From NCBI RefSeq assembly GCF_018873765.1, contig NC_057921.1, forward strand, positions 64,655,557 through 64,719,556: 64,000 nt of DNA, in the 5' to 3' direction. A model generated the notes under the pieces. It was not told the origin of the DNA and did not search any database. It saw nothing but the letters and a program-made list of their open reading frames with translations. This stretch comes from Telopea speciosissima (Eukaryota; Streptophyta; Magnoliopsida; Proteales; Proteaceae). Made by a program: the position numbers and the translations under genes. Positions 1 through 20,700 of this stretch are shown here, one piece after another. The first letter of the stretch is position 1. Each line of letters opens with the position of its first letter.

Positions 1-430
1 CATCAATGGCTATCAAAACCATTAAGGAAAAGGTGCCCGATCAAATACCTATAAGTCTTCATATTAAGCTACTCAAATCTGATGTGGGATTATTACTTCT
101 ACTTAGAATCCCAACAATCTACATCTCCACGCAGAAGCAATCGAAATATTTCTTATCTCCCTCTCCACTTAGGAGCAACTAAGATATTGTTTTGTTTTCT
201 CCCTCTATATTTGGGAGCAATCAAGATCTTCTTCGACTTCATCCTCTAAGGGACATCAGTTTATCACGTCCTAACTCTGATACCACTTATTAGGGACTAA
301 GGTAGAACTCATTTTTAAAAACTAGCCATCAAACAAAGGTGCACAAATACCCTTGAACCTCCACATTAAGCAAGCAAATCACATCTAATATGGGAGAATT
401 ACTTCCGCATGCTACCCCAACATTATGAAC
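1..430. repeat. Direct repeat, period about 306 bp, two partial units
   Basis: The stretch from about 26 (AAGGTGCCC, ATATTAAGC, GATGTGGGATTATTACTTC) recurs in diverged form from about 333 (AAGGTGCAC, ACATTAAGC, TAATATGGGAGAATTACTTC). Between the two lies a run including GATACCACTTATTAGGGACTAAGG. The unit is non-coding and looks like a diverged tandem repeat, perhaps cut by the window edge. Confidence 0.5.
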
Positions 431-1230
431 ACCATTCGAAAGCTAAAAGAAAACTCGGTCCACATTTTAATGACATGTTTGATTGGATAAAAATGAAAAA
501 GTTCATTAAGTTTACTTTCGTTTCTTTTGATACGGTTTTTGAAATCGATTTCGACCGATTCTGATCCGATTGGATAGATAAGGATTCAACATTTAATTCC
601 AAATTAAAAATCTTTTAGAAAAGAGCTGTGTCACCAAGTCACGTGAACTGCTTTGTCAAGTTATGACTTCAGGGGCAAGAAAGGTAAAAAGGGGTAAAGA
701 GAAAACAAAAAGAGGTGAAAAAGAAAGTGAGAAAGATGGTGAAAAGAGACAGAAGTGCACGTTAATTATGGGACGGTGATTAAAATAGGTAAAGGAAGAA
801 GAGAAGGAATCCATGGTTTAATCCCAATATATTTTTTTTATTTAAATTTATTTTACAGTAAAAAAACATAAATAAAATAACTCAATATATGATTTTTTTT
901 GTTCTAAAAAGAAGGGACTTCAATGAGGAAGTGGGAAATAGGAACACTCTTAAAGCTCGGACTTTAATGGAATTAAAATTTATTAAAAACTAAGTTGGAT
1001 AACTCAAACTAATAAAATCAAAATCTTCACTGAAAATTAGGTCACAAAGCTTCTCTTTGAAGTAAGAGATGTTGGTCTCTTCACCAAGCAAATGATGATT
1101 CTACCAAACATGGAATCTCTTCATTGAATTCGAAATCAATTTCTTCTATTTTATTATGTTCATATACATCATTGTTAAGATTGTATATTCCCTCTCATAA
1201 ATTTGGCTAAAAAATGAGCATTTGGAGCAA

Positions 1231-2198
1231 GGTTTAAAAACCCGGAACCCAAATCTGGATTAGTCTAGAATGATTCTGATTCGAATCGAATTGGAATTTG
1301 CCTAGATTGGTCTGGATTCACCCCAAAATTAGTATATTATTGGTATAGAATATTTTTCCATTTAGAGCCGCTCGAATTGGATTGGGGGAATCAGGATCAG
1401 GATCAGCCTCAGTTGATCAAGTCCAATTTTTAGAACCCTAATTTATGATCTTATTAGAATATTTTAATAACTTATTAAAAAAAAAAACATGACAAAAGAT
1501 GCAGGATTGTATGTGTCAAATTTTAGAGTTTAATTCAATCAAATTATTTTCTTTGTATTGATATGCATCCTCATATATGTTTATGCACAGAAAGACAATT
1601 TCGATCATTACTGTATAGAGTAGAGTATCGTTGTCTTAAATTTTCAAATCTCTATTTTTACCACTTTAATATATTTTTTTAAATGGAACCTAGGGTCCAT
1701 ATTTTCAAAAAATTGGACTTGATAAACAAGTTACACTACACTTTCTATGGTCGGATTCTTGTTTTACTATTTACACTATTTAGCTATATAAATAGAGATG
1801 GATTAAGATCATATGTTTAAAATTATATCATTGGTTTGATAACATTCACAATGGTTTGTAACTTTAACAATTGATCATCATTTGAGCTGGTTCATATTAT
1901 TAGGATTAAGTTTCTCTCCACCCATAGAGGACGATTCACCCATCATCCTAGGATTCACAAACCCTTCCTAGGATTTTTGTATGTTCCAAAATATCCTTTC
2001 TTGCCTTCTCGCTTTCATATTATAAAGGGATTTTCACCAATCTCATTAATCAAATTAACAGGAAAAAAACAAACATGAAAATCTGGATTGATTTTGACCA
2101 ATTTCCCTTCCAAAAACCAAGGGTAAGATATATTTGGACCAATTCTTACTGATTCCGATCCAATCGGATCTGGATCTGGGTTTTTAAACCTTTACTTG
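1231..2198. mobile_element. Foldback element with AAGGTTTAAAAACCC termini
   Basis: The left end reads AAGGTTTAAAAACCCGGA and the reverse complement of the right end AAGGTTTAAAAACCCAGA. The interior is about 0.95 kb, AT-rich and non-coding, and carries GATCxGGATC-type repeats near both ends. Flanks ATTTGGAGC and ACTTGGAAA agree at six of nine positions, so the target duplication is doubtful. A diverged relative may lie at 30281-30475. Confidence 0.45.
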
Positions 2199-2779
2199 GA
2201 AATGACTGATTCTTAAACCATTTATGTCACATATGACGAGCATCGGGTACCATTGGTGCCAGGTGGTAACACATCAAGATTCCGTCAAACTCTCTCTCAC
2301 TCTCTCAAAATAGAAAAAAAAAAAAAGAAAAAAAGAGAGGAGGCAACAACAGTGAGCGAGTGAGGTCACGACATCACGTGGGTATTTCTCGGTTTTGAAG
2401 AACTTCAAAATAAAGGCCTTTCTCTAGTCTCTACGTGCAGGCATCGTGTGCTCTTTTTTTTTTTTTTTTTTTTTTGATAAAATATCGTGTGCTCTCTCTC
2501 TATGAGTTTTAATCTATTTCTTCTTTGGGTTATTACACTTAAAGACTTTGATCCTTGGGCCCAACCACCAATGACCAAACAAAATTTATAATTTAACTAT
2601 TACCCCCCCCCCCCCCCCAAAAATTCACCCCAAAAAATAAAATTAAAGGAGCGAAATGGACATTTTTGGGGAATACGCAAAAACACGTCCTCTTGTTGCT
2701 ATTAATTACAAGGGAGGTGGAGGAAGGGATATGATTAATCTATAATTATTAATTGCTTAAATGGGTTTCGGTAAACCCC

Positions 2780-3060
2780 CCACAGGAAAACAGTGAACCT
2801 TATCATACGAGTTTCTGTCTCGAGACTCCAAGACAAAGTGAGTCACCGGCTAAGCCGGTGGGTCCCCTTTACCACCCCGACATTTAACCATTCCCACTCT
2901 TTACTCTTTAGTCCCCACCACAGCTGAATGGCCGGTTACCGGCGCCGTTCACGGCCCTTCCCACCCTTATTGACTCTGAATGACACGTGTCCTATTCATG
3001 TGGGGCTGACCTGGCCCTCCGGATTTTGCGGGAGTTGGAACTTGGAAGCTACACTGTAGT
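2780..3060. promoter_or_regulatory. GC-richer patch with ACGT (ABRE-like) motifs, no gene attached
   Basis: The patch contains GACACGTGTCC near 2991-3001, a run with CCGGTTACCGGCGCCG at 2931-2946, and CCGGCTAAGCCGG at 2847-2859; another CACGTG lies at 2375-2380. It resembles a plant promoter, but no supported coding start follows on either strand within the window. Confidence 0.25.
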
Positions 3061-3778
3061 GTTGTCGGTTAATCCAATTTCATAAATTGGGTTTGGTATT
3101 TTTGTTAAGGGGTAAATTGTTTTTTTCTTTTTGGCTTTGTGGGTTGTAGTTTTGTTTCTAATAAGAATTTTTCATTTTTAAAAAAAATAGGAGAATGGAG
3201 TGAGAGTGTGTGGGTGACACACTGGAGTTATTTGGGACATATCAAGTGTATGTGAGACACCAATTTTAGGGATTTGGTTGTGAATGGGGTTCTCTACTAA
3301 AAGAGCTGGAAAGGAAACCTTTCTTAACCAATCTTAATCCCAATCTAATTAAAATGGTTTAGGGTCTAGTGTTAACACTTATAACTGACAACAACTTGAA
3401 ATTTAAGAAGAAATGAAGGCATAAATTTTGGTTATGACTTAAAGAAGGTGTCATTAACAATAAAATAATCAGCTTTTAAAAGACCAATTAATTTAAGATT
3501 AGTTGTAAGGGAACAATGATTAGAGAATTATTTGTACTACAAGGGGTACTGAATTATCAAATGACTAATCATCTAATTAAATAAAAAGAGAACCAGTTTT
3601 TATGGTGGCCCATCCAGCTCAGCTTTGGTAGAGAAGTGGTCCTATCGTTCTATGTTGATGTATTAACTTTCAAGCTTTTAGCTCAATAAGAAGAGATTGT
3701 TTCATGGGTATTCAAGAGAAGGATAGTCAACTCAATCTTATGCCAACTATATAGTTGTTTTTGTCCGACTAGTTATTA

Positions 3779-3924
3779 AGCCAAATGTTTTCTGTGCCGG
3801 GGGCACAAGATGCCTCCAGACACATGGGGGTGGGTGAAATGACCATCCCACCCCTTTGAGTGGCTGAAATGATCACCCCATGTGTTTGAGTGCAACTTGT
3901 GCTCCCTAATAGAAAACAATCGCT
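3779..3924. mobile_element. Hairpin MITE, 146 bp, exact 10 bp target duplication
   Basis: Exact 10 bp duplications CTAGTTATTA flank the element at 3769-3778 and 3925-3934. The arms pair imperfectly: left AGCCAAATGTTTTCTGTGCC, right (reverse complement) AGCGATTGTTTTCTATTAGG, each followed by a GCACAAG block. The length and 9-10 bp duplication suit a non-autonomous Mutator-like element. Confidence 0.7.
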
Positions 3925-3934
3925 CTAGTTATTA

Positions 3935-6227
3935 TTATTTTTAAAGAATTATTTTAGATTTACCTTTGGCTCTTTTAATTCCAACTATCTGAATCAAATC
4001 AACCCTTTTCGTATTGAAACACTTCAAAACCTTAAATACGAATACTAGAGGGAAAGAAGAGATTTCAAAAGTGATGGCCAATATAAATCCTTTTCTCCAA
4101 AACAATATTAGAGATGACCAATCAAAATTGAGAAGTCAACCCATCCATTTATGTCCTTCAACTATAAACTTGGCTGAAAATGAGAGAAAAGAAAGAGCGT
4201 TTTGTCCCCTATTTGTCTTTGTATGTTTTGGAAAGGGAGAGATTCAGTGGGACAATTCAGCCAAGTGGGAGGTCAGTTTTAATGAGTCTAAGCCTTATCT
4301 TCAGTAGAGACAACCACTAAGATACATATGGAAGTGATTAATATAATAAGGGCTTAGGGACCTGATTTTAAGGGGCAGGTCCTTCCCACTTCTACAGTCC
4401 CACAGTCCCACTCGTGTGCACGACTCCTTTGCTGGACTGAATTCCTTCTTTTCTTTACTAAAAATGGTGGGGTTTGGACTCAGATTCGTGCAGACATATG
4501 GACTCCACCCGTGTGAATATTATATACTAATAATATACTATACCTTTTATATATATATATATATATATTTATATGAATTATATAAATAATCTAGAGAATG
4601 GGTTGGAGAAGACAGCATATTAAAGTACAAAACATGTATCTAAGTAAGTTGTGAAGTTGTGAAAATATATAATTTTAGGAGAGAGAGAGAGAGAGAGAGG
4701 TATCATCTTTGCTTTGCTTTGGTCATAGAACTAAGAAGAACATGAGTCGTTGATATTTAATTTTTTTATTTAAGAGTTAATAACACTTAAACTCTAATTG
4801 GTTACTTAATTTGTTGAGAAATATAATCTTTTGAATACAAAAATAGAAAAACATTAAAACACCTCATGATGAATAAGCAAAAAAAAAGCATGATCCATGC
4901 CATTCCCTCTTAATTAGTTAGAATTTTCCAAGTTTTGCTATAGATTACTCTTAATTACAAGTGTCCACCACGTCTTCTAAATTAATTACAAGTCAATTTT
5001 TCAATGAGTCCAGTGAAACAAGTTGCATCATTCGAGTTGACTCAGTTAAGTTTAATTTTGTAAGAATTGGGACCAATACATTAAGGCGATTTCAGTGAAA
5101 ACCCCACTTTTTTATTGTATCGATCAATCTATATCAGTGTTGTATGGGTATCGATCTCTACTAATACAATTGATATGAAAAGAAACTCGGCTATGATCTC
5201 ACCCAAATCCGAGTCCACTCGTACTCAAGAATCAGAATCGAATTGATTGAATAGGGCAATTCTTATTCTAACCAATGTACCCCGATCGTTTTCGATACAA
5301 AAATTAGGGTTAGGGCCAATTTAGATTAATTCTTATCCATTTCAGTCGGCTGCGACCGATTCAATAACCGATTCGAGTTTTTAAAACCTTAATTTAACTA
5401 TAATTGTTGGTTCAAAGCAAGTTGCAGATTAAAAAAAAATTTTGAGAAACATATATATATATATATCTAATTCCACCACATGGGGGCTTGGCCTTAATTA
5501 GCTAACAATAAGCATATTAGAGAACTTAATAAAGCGTGCCTGCTGCATTAATTGATGAGTGGACAATAGTCTTTAGATGCTTAAATATGCCCTTGCCAAG
5601 AAGACCATGGTCGTCGTGTCACCTAGAGATTGGGTGGGAGAGTGGGATTGTGTGACCCTAGAAAGGATGTGTGACCCTAGAGAGGACCTAATAAAGGTTT
5701 TATCTAGCCAGCCTAAAAAACCATTAATGTGGCCGCAAGATTTGACTTTGACCTTAGTAAAACAATGTAATTACCAATAAGTGGAGTGGGGCCCCTAATG
5801 GAAGCATCTTATCTTATCATAATCAAAGAAGAATGAATCAAGTTGAAAAGGCTATCCCAATAGGATAGGAGGCCGGCTTGGGAAACTGTCCCTTCTGTGT
5901 TCTCTCCTTTTTTATGGTCCATTGTCCCGCGTTCCCTAGACCCTAAAAATCTCTCTCTCTCGCTCTTGTGGGTTTAGGATTTTTGGTGAGTAGTCTTTGT
6001 CTCCTAAGATTACGTTGTAGGAGTTGACTTGAATATCACATAAAATAGAATTAGAAGATACTTTGGAACCCAATGAAAATTAATTTAAAAAGGTACTCTC
6101 TTTTAGTGAGCTTGATGGGGTGCATGTCTTAATACACAGTGAAGAACCATGGAGTGGTATGGAATTGATGGGATGCATGTCTTAAGACACTTTCACTCTT
6201 CTTCCATACATCACAGTTCCATGATAA

Positions 6228-6272
<45 letters not shown>

Positions 6273-7273
6273 GAGGTAAAAGGGGTAAATGGATAGTTAA
6301 AAATCCGAATTTACATATAAATGACTAAATTCGTTTAGGGATATCTGTATCTAATTAAAGAATACTTGTATTTGATTGTATTTAATCCGTTTACAGGGAG
6401 AGTTATAATAACATTCGATCGAATCCTCCAATTCCTCACATGGGGGTGAAAATGATCACCCTACCCCCTGTCCGAAAACACTTCTTAAGATGGGATCCAC
6501 TCCCCCCTTATTAGAGGAATTGAAAGAATTGGAAGTGCCCGCAAATTTGAGGTGATAATTGTTCATCCATAGTCCAATAAAAGCATTAAAACATCATAGA
6601 TGAAGAGATTCTCAATCCCTTTTGTTTAACTTAATTTGAACCAGTCCACAGTGGAACCGTGGAGGAGTAAGCAACATGGCCAATAAAGCTCAATCAATGA
6701 AGAGCATTTTGGATAGCCAACAAATAAGGAACAATGGAGAGAGTGATTGTAAGAGCTTTGAGCTGTTGCTGCCTTCACCAACCACAATCTGTTTTTTTAA
6801 TTTTTGGGTAGGAATAGAGGATGAGGACCAAGTTACTAATTGGGTCCCACCTGATATTTAGTTCATTCGCATGCGTCTCTTTTAAGTGTCTATAGTGGAT
6901 GATGGTTTGATAGAGTGATAGATAAGAGCGTGAGGAGTTTTAATTGCCTCTCAACAACCCTGCCATTTTTCTCCAATCGCTGGAGCACTAACTTTTCCCT
7001 TTTTATACAAGAAAAATTTCTCTCCTTTTCCTTCACCCATGGTGAAGAGAGAATCTCTTTAAAAAATCACGAGATTTGATCCTCTGATTAGATCAAAAAA
7101 GGGTATTTCAGACCTTCATCAATAAAGCAAGTTTGAGAGTTAATGATGAGACTCACTATTCCAAGAGTCCAATTACATAGTCACATGACCAGGAGAGTGA
7201 AGGAAAACCTAGTCCAATCTTATTAGTATCAAAAAAAAGAAAAATTTAAATATTCTTAGAACAACCCACTAGG
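3935..7273. other. Gene-free stretch with simple repeats
   Basis: No convincing gene. It has an AT microsatellite (about 4548-4568), a GA microsatellite (about 4679-4699), a CT microsatellite (about 6230-6261), a GATCGAT/CCGATT-type diverged repeat (about 5110-5395), and one degraded MITE (6425-6565). Short open frames at 4014-4307 and 5577-5780 show no domain or codon signature. Confidence 0.6.
6425..6565. mobile_element. Degraded copy of the ATCACCTC hairpin MITE family
   Basis: The middle (GATGGGATCCACT, then TTATTAGAGGAATTG) and the right end (GAGGTGATAATTGTTC) match the intact copies at 53347-53523 and 58215-58393. The left terminus is not recognisable and no target duplication was found. 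Confidence 0.5.
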
Positions 7274-7442
7274 GGATTGAGCTCCTCTCTAGGGAGCCCA
7301 ACACGCCTAGGGGGCATCCAGCTGTTGGGCTGTGCTGCACACATCCCTAGGCATGTATCGAGATGTGTGCGGCACAGCCCAACCCTTGTATGCCCCCTGG
7401 GCGTGCCTTGGGCGCTAAGCTCCCTAGAGAGGAGCCGGATCC
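7274..7442. mobile_element. GGATTGAGCTCC hairpin MITE, copy 1
   Basis: A nearly full-length palindrome of 169 bp: left GGATTGAGCTCCTCTCTAGG, right (reverse complement) GGATCCGGCTCCTCTCTAGG, with inner arms around GGGCTGTGCTGCACACATC. Flanks CCACTAGG and CTACTAGG agree at seven of eight bases, an aged target duplication. Two more copies lie at about 30.7 and 31.8 kb. Confidence 0.7.
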
Positions 7443-8059
7443 CTACTAGGGTGGGGAGAGAGCGAGAGGGATCATGATGATGAAATATTAATTAAAGCCT
7501 AAAAGTAGACCCGACTGGGCTGGGTTTAGAACGGTTCAGACCAAAATTAAGGCCAAAATCAAACCTAGATAAAGTCAGGTGGGCTTAGGCCCACCAGTCT
7601 GATCTTCACAGCCCCACCCAAAGCCTTTTTCTTTTATCTTGTTTTTAACACTCTTTTGCCAATTACAAGTTTTTCCAAGCACTTGCACAGAATGTGTATA
7701 CACATAAACTTCTGTTAACAGATCAATTAAATAGATTCATTTTCTTCATGTAAATAAGATAAAATAAATTGGCAGGCCTTGTCTTTTCTTATTCAGAGGC
7801 ATACCCTCGTTCCTCCTTCATGCTACCTATGTTTGAACGCTCTGGAGTGACCTTTCAAGATGTTGGCCTAAAAGAGAAGAATTTTTCCCTTTGAACAGGG
7901 GTGGATATGACCTTTGGTGGTAATTCAGTCTGTGACCTTGAGACCAACCTTGCCTTTGACAATTGGCACCCCTATATACCATATTTGGATAAAACGTAAT
8001 CTCATAAGGTGGCCTCTAAAATCTAAGTCTTTCCAGCAGATTTGGGACATTATCCTTTT
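7443..8059. other. Gene-free stretch
   Basis: AT-rich sequence without recognisable coding potential. Overlapping opposite-strand frames at 7914-8131 have no family features. Confidence 0.5.
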
Positions 8060-8707
8060 GGGTTTTTTCCAAATGCCCCTCTCAAATTGTCCATTTGTAT
8101 AGATGCACCCCTGAAACGTTACTATTTCCAATTATATCTTTACTTTCCAAACTTTGTAGCAATCTAGTCCAATTCGTTAGTTTGAGACGTTAGACGTTAG
8201 TTTTAGGAAATCTAATGACCAAAATGCCCTTGTGATTTAAAAAAAAAAAAAAAATCACCAAAATTAAAAAGTAAAGTGACCAAATTAGTCTCATCTTCCC
8301 CAAATCGTTTTAAGGTTTCAAATTGAAAATCGAAAAAACCTTAAAACCCTAAAATCCAACCTTTCCACCAAAAGAGATCATTTCAGAATCCAACCTTTCA
8401 TCAATAATCCAAAGAGGGATGCTTTTTTGGATGATTTTAGGGTTTTTTCAATTTTCAATTTTAAACCGTAAATCATTTAGGGAAGATGAGGGCAATTTGA
8501 TCACTTTACTCTTTAATTTTAGTGGGTTTTTATCATAAGAGTATTTTGGTCATTAGATTCCTTGAAACTAACGTCTAACCTCCCAGACTAACGGACTGGA
8601 CTAAAGTGTTACAAAGTTTGAAAAATAAGGATGCAATTAAAAATAGTAAAATTTCAGAGATGCATCTGTACAAATGGGCAATTTGAAGGGGCATTTGGAA
8701 AAAACCC
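8060..8707. mobile_element. Long inverted-repeat (foldback) element, 648 bp
   Basis: The left arm (8060 to about 8365) begins GGGTTTTTTCCAAATGCCCC and the right arm (about 8425-8707) ends with its reverse complement. The arms pair over roughly 280-300 bp with scattered mismatches, around a short loop. Near-matching TATCCTTTT (before) and TATCCTCTT (four bases after) may be a worn 9 bp duplication. There is no coding capacity. A transcript through it would form a long double-stranded RNA. Confidence 0.65.
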
Positions 8708-8714
8708 TATCTAT

Positions 8715-8912
8715 CCTCTTTGATGTCAGAACAAGTTGTTTGTGGCCTCTTCTCGGGGCCTTCCCCGCTCATTCTAATTTGGGTGTGGCATTGTATATTT
8801 GTATTTGTTTCCTTCTTTGTGTCTCTTTGTCATCTTCTCGGGGTCTCCTTATAAGTTATAACTTTTCTCCTTTTGGTAATGAATTTTTTAATTATAAAAA
8901 TAAATAAATAAA
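8715..8912 (+). mobile_element. 3' end of an L1-type LINE
   Basis: Sequence coding for a Gly-Leu-Leu-Ile-Ser-Tyr-like terminus followed by a T-rich segment and an AAAT/TAAA-repeat tail (about 8895-8917) resembles the 3' terminus of plant L1-type retrotransposons. Only this end remains, 5'-truncated, abutting the foldback element at 8060-8707. Confidence 0.4.
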
Positions 8913-9378
8913 TAAATTCGGTGAACTTGAACTGAGCACAAGATGTGTCTAGCCCATACTAAAGACACTATTAGGCCTCAGAACATTGGCGGAGCACATC
9001 TTCGTGAAACCCTGAGACCAGCTAATAGGACAGCTCGACAAGTAACACTATATCCTTTACAATGGCGACTCAGTTGAGTCAGTGATCAAAGCTTGGTGGA
9101 ATTGATGAAATGAAGAAATTGAACTCTTATAAATTTTCACAGTGGGAGGTGGATGGTGATATTTAATTCACCTTCCTCATATCCAACCGACCCCTATGAG
9201 CTCTGGTTCTGTTGGGCTATCAGAAGTACGGCCGGGACAAGTTTATTGCTGTGGAAAGTAGTTTCTTGCAGAAGCAGATGATGAGTAAATTTAATTGCAC
9301 TAGTGTGGTGGATAGATTCTTTATTGATTTTGGGACACTTATGTGAGAGAAGTACATTTCATTAGAACCGCGATCCGA

Positions 9379-9538
9379 CCATGGTTTAAGGAATGGGTAT
9401 TGGATCGCCCATATCAATGATATCGGTGGAACGGTACAGACCAAGGGGAGAAATGTAAAAAAAATCCGATTTTATTTTTTAAGAAAACAAGGGTAGATCT
9501 ATCCGATACGGACCGATCCCGATATAGATTACTAAATC
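9379..9538. mobile_element. Diverged inverted-repeat element, GGTTTAAGGAAT type
   Basis: The left end GGTTTAAGGAATGGGTATTG resembles the reverse complement of the right end, GGATTTAGTAATCTATATCG. Both sides contain GATCGG/CCGATC blocks. Related sequence lies near 57379-57587. No clear target duplication. Confidence 0.35.
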
Positions 9539-10406
9539 CCTGAATTAGAGTGTCATTTTTTGTTTTGCCAATTAAGCAGCATGGTTCCAGTATCCCTCCA
9601 ATGAAGAAGATAGTATCGCTTCATTCACCCCTTGAGACCCTCGAAAGGATATTTCGATTATGAACTAAATAAGGTGAGGGAGTTAACGATGAACACTAAG
9701 TTCAATCATAACGTCACATAACCATTGGTGAAGGAAAACTTAATCCAAGAAGCACCGTGTAACTCTTATAGAAAGACTGTCTTGATTGGCCTGGTTTGTT
9801 TTTAATAAACGAACCATTTCAAGGTCAGCAACTTCAACAATTTCCGGGTCACATTGTAACAAGTTCGTACAACCCATCTCTTCATGTGGCGCAAGGGAAT
9901 CAATCGGTCAGTAGGTTGTATTGTTTTCGGTGTGATAATGATGAATACGAAACCAAAAATAAGGAACCTTTGGTTTCGGCTTCTCTTATCTACCGGCTGC
10001 TCCAAATTTCGAATTCCTTTGATGACCACACTACCATCTGTTCCAAAATACCCTCCGCCCATAATCCCATTCACCAAGGGGCAGGAAAGGGCAGAAATGG
10101 ATAACGGGAAGATAGTTTTGAACATATAAAAACCCAAAGATGGTGAGGGAAGGAATTTTTTTTGATAAAAGGGGAGTAAAGTTTATTGTCTTAGCCCATC
10201 AATTAAGCTAATCATTCCAGGATATCTAAAACTAGAACCTCTGTACGTGACGATGTTGAGACTTTCCTCGATGGTTTTTAAGTTATTTGGTTTCTCATCA
10301 AAAAACAAATAAAGGTTACTCAATGGTAAAGCATCTTTTCCCCAAAAGTCAATCAAATTAATAACAACTTCTTGGCCACGGGAAAAGCTTTTCCACAAGA
10401 ATTGAT

Positions 10407-10470
10407 CAGAAACAACAACAACAATTATAACAACTCAGCCTTATCCCAACTAAATGGGGTTTCAAACAAA
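10407..10470 (-). mobile_element. 3' tail of an RTE-type LINE
   Basis: CAACAACAACAA followed by CTCAGCCTTATCCCAACTAA is the reverse complement of the standard 3' end of plant RTE-type LINEs. Similar tails occur at 16798-16840 and 47048-47090, all in the same orientation. Confidence 0.5.
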
Positions 10471-10923
10471 GTAAAGAGGGAATGGAGAAGAAAAATGAAG
10501 AAATGAGATAAGAAAGAACCAAACGCAAATTGGCAGAGGCACCCTTTGACAAGCCATACCAAAATTATCAAAAGCTGCCTAAAACCCAAATTCCCATATC
10601 TCATGCATATCTCTTGGGTTTATTCACATATCATTTACAGGGAATAAAGAGGATCAATGACAGGTCGACAATGTATATATTTAAGAAACGGGCAATTTCT
10701 TTAGTCCAAAGATCAAATTCCCATACAAACAATTGGAAATACCATTAGTTTTTCTTTTTTAATGGAGGGCAAAGTTTGGACCTTTCTCTTCAGGTCTAGT
10801 TTAGGTATGAAGAGACGCATCAAACTTCAGTCATACAGAAATACTGAAAGACAAAAGGCCCCCCAGCACGAAAGGAATGTAGCCCTCCACACCACCACCC
10901 ACCCTCTCCAGACACGCACACAA

Positions 10924-20513
<9,590 letters not shown>

Positions 20514-20700
20514 CGCGAAACCCTAGATCAACTCAGATGGAGGGAGATGAGGAAAGAAGAAAGAAAAAAAGTGTCTTGAGCACGAAAAGAAGAAGCTGGA
20601 AACAACACGAAAGCTTGTTTGAGCTGAGTATTACCTGCGAGATTTGATCCTCCTCAGTCCTCTCTGCCTTTTATCGGAATCTCTGGAATTATAGAAACTG
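20514..20700 (-). promoter_or_regulatory. 5' leader of the UBC gene with probable leader intron
   Basis: Read on the minus strand, a purine/pyrimidine-rich leader precedes the UBC start codon. A donor-like GTAA at 20634-20631 follows CTCGCAG, and an acceptor-like CTAG lies at 20526-20523 just before the GGTTTCGCG leader and ATG. Removing about 112 bp would leave a 9 nt leader exon joined to an upstream non-coding exon. Leader introns are common in plant ubiquitin-pathway genes; no transcript was available to confirm it. Confidence 0.45.

Larger units (their letters stand above)
431..3778. other. Gene-free AT-rich stretch
   Basis: No ORF with recognisable homology. It holds a foldback element (1231-2198), a C16 tract (2603-2618), a T-run near 2453-2475, and a more GC-rich patch at 2780-3060 with ACGT-core motifs. 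Short segments near 500-600 carry the GATTxCGACCGATT type of repeat seen elsewhere in the window. Confidence 0.6.
8918..10923. other. Gene-free stretch, UBC 3' flank
   Basis: It contains a diverged GGTTTAAGGAAT-type inverted repeat (about 9379-9538) and a short LINE tail (about 10407-10470). Minus-strand frames at 9802-10137 and 10183-10398 are open but unlike any family I recognise. The region just left of 10924 should include the UBC 3' UTR. Confidence 0.5.

Noticed and set aside
4014-4307. 97-codon plus-strand frame
   Set aside because: Composition and content show no family feature, and no promoter or neighbouring exons support it.
9802-10398. Two open minus-strand frames as a possible gene
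   Set aside because: No recognisable domain, splice context or conserved motif; likely chance open frames beside repeats.
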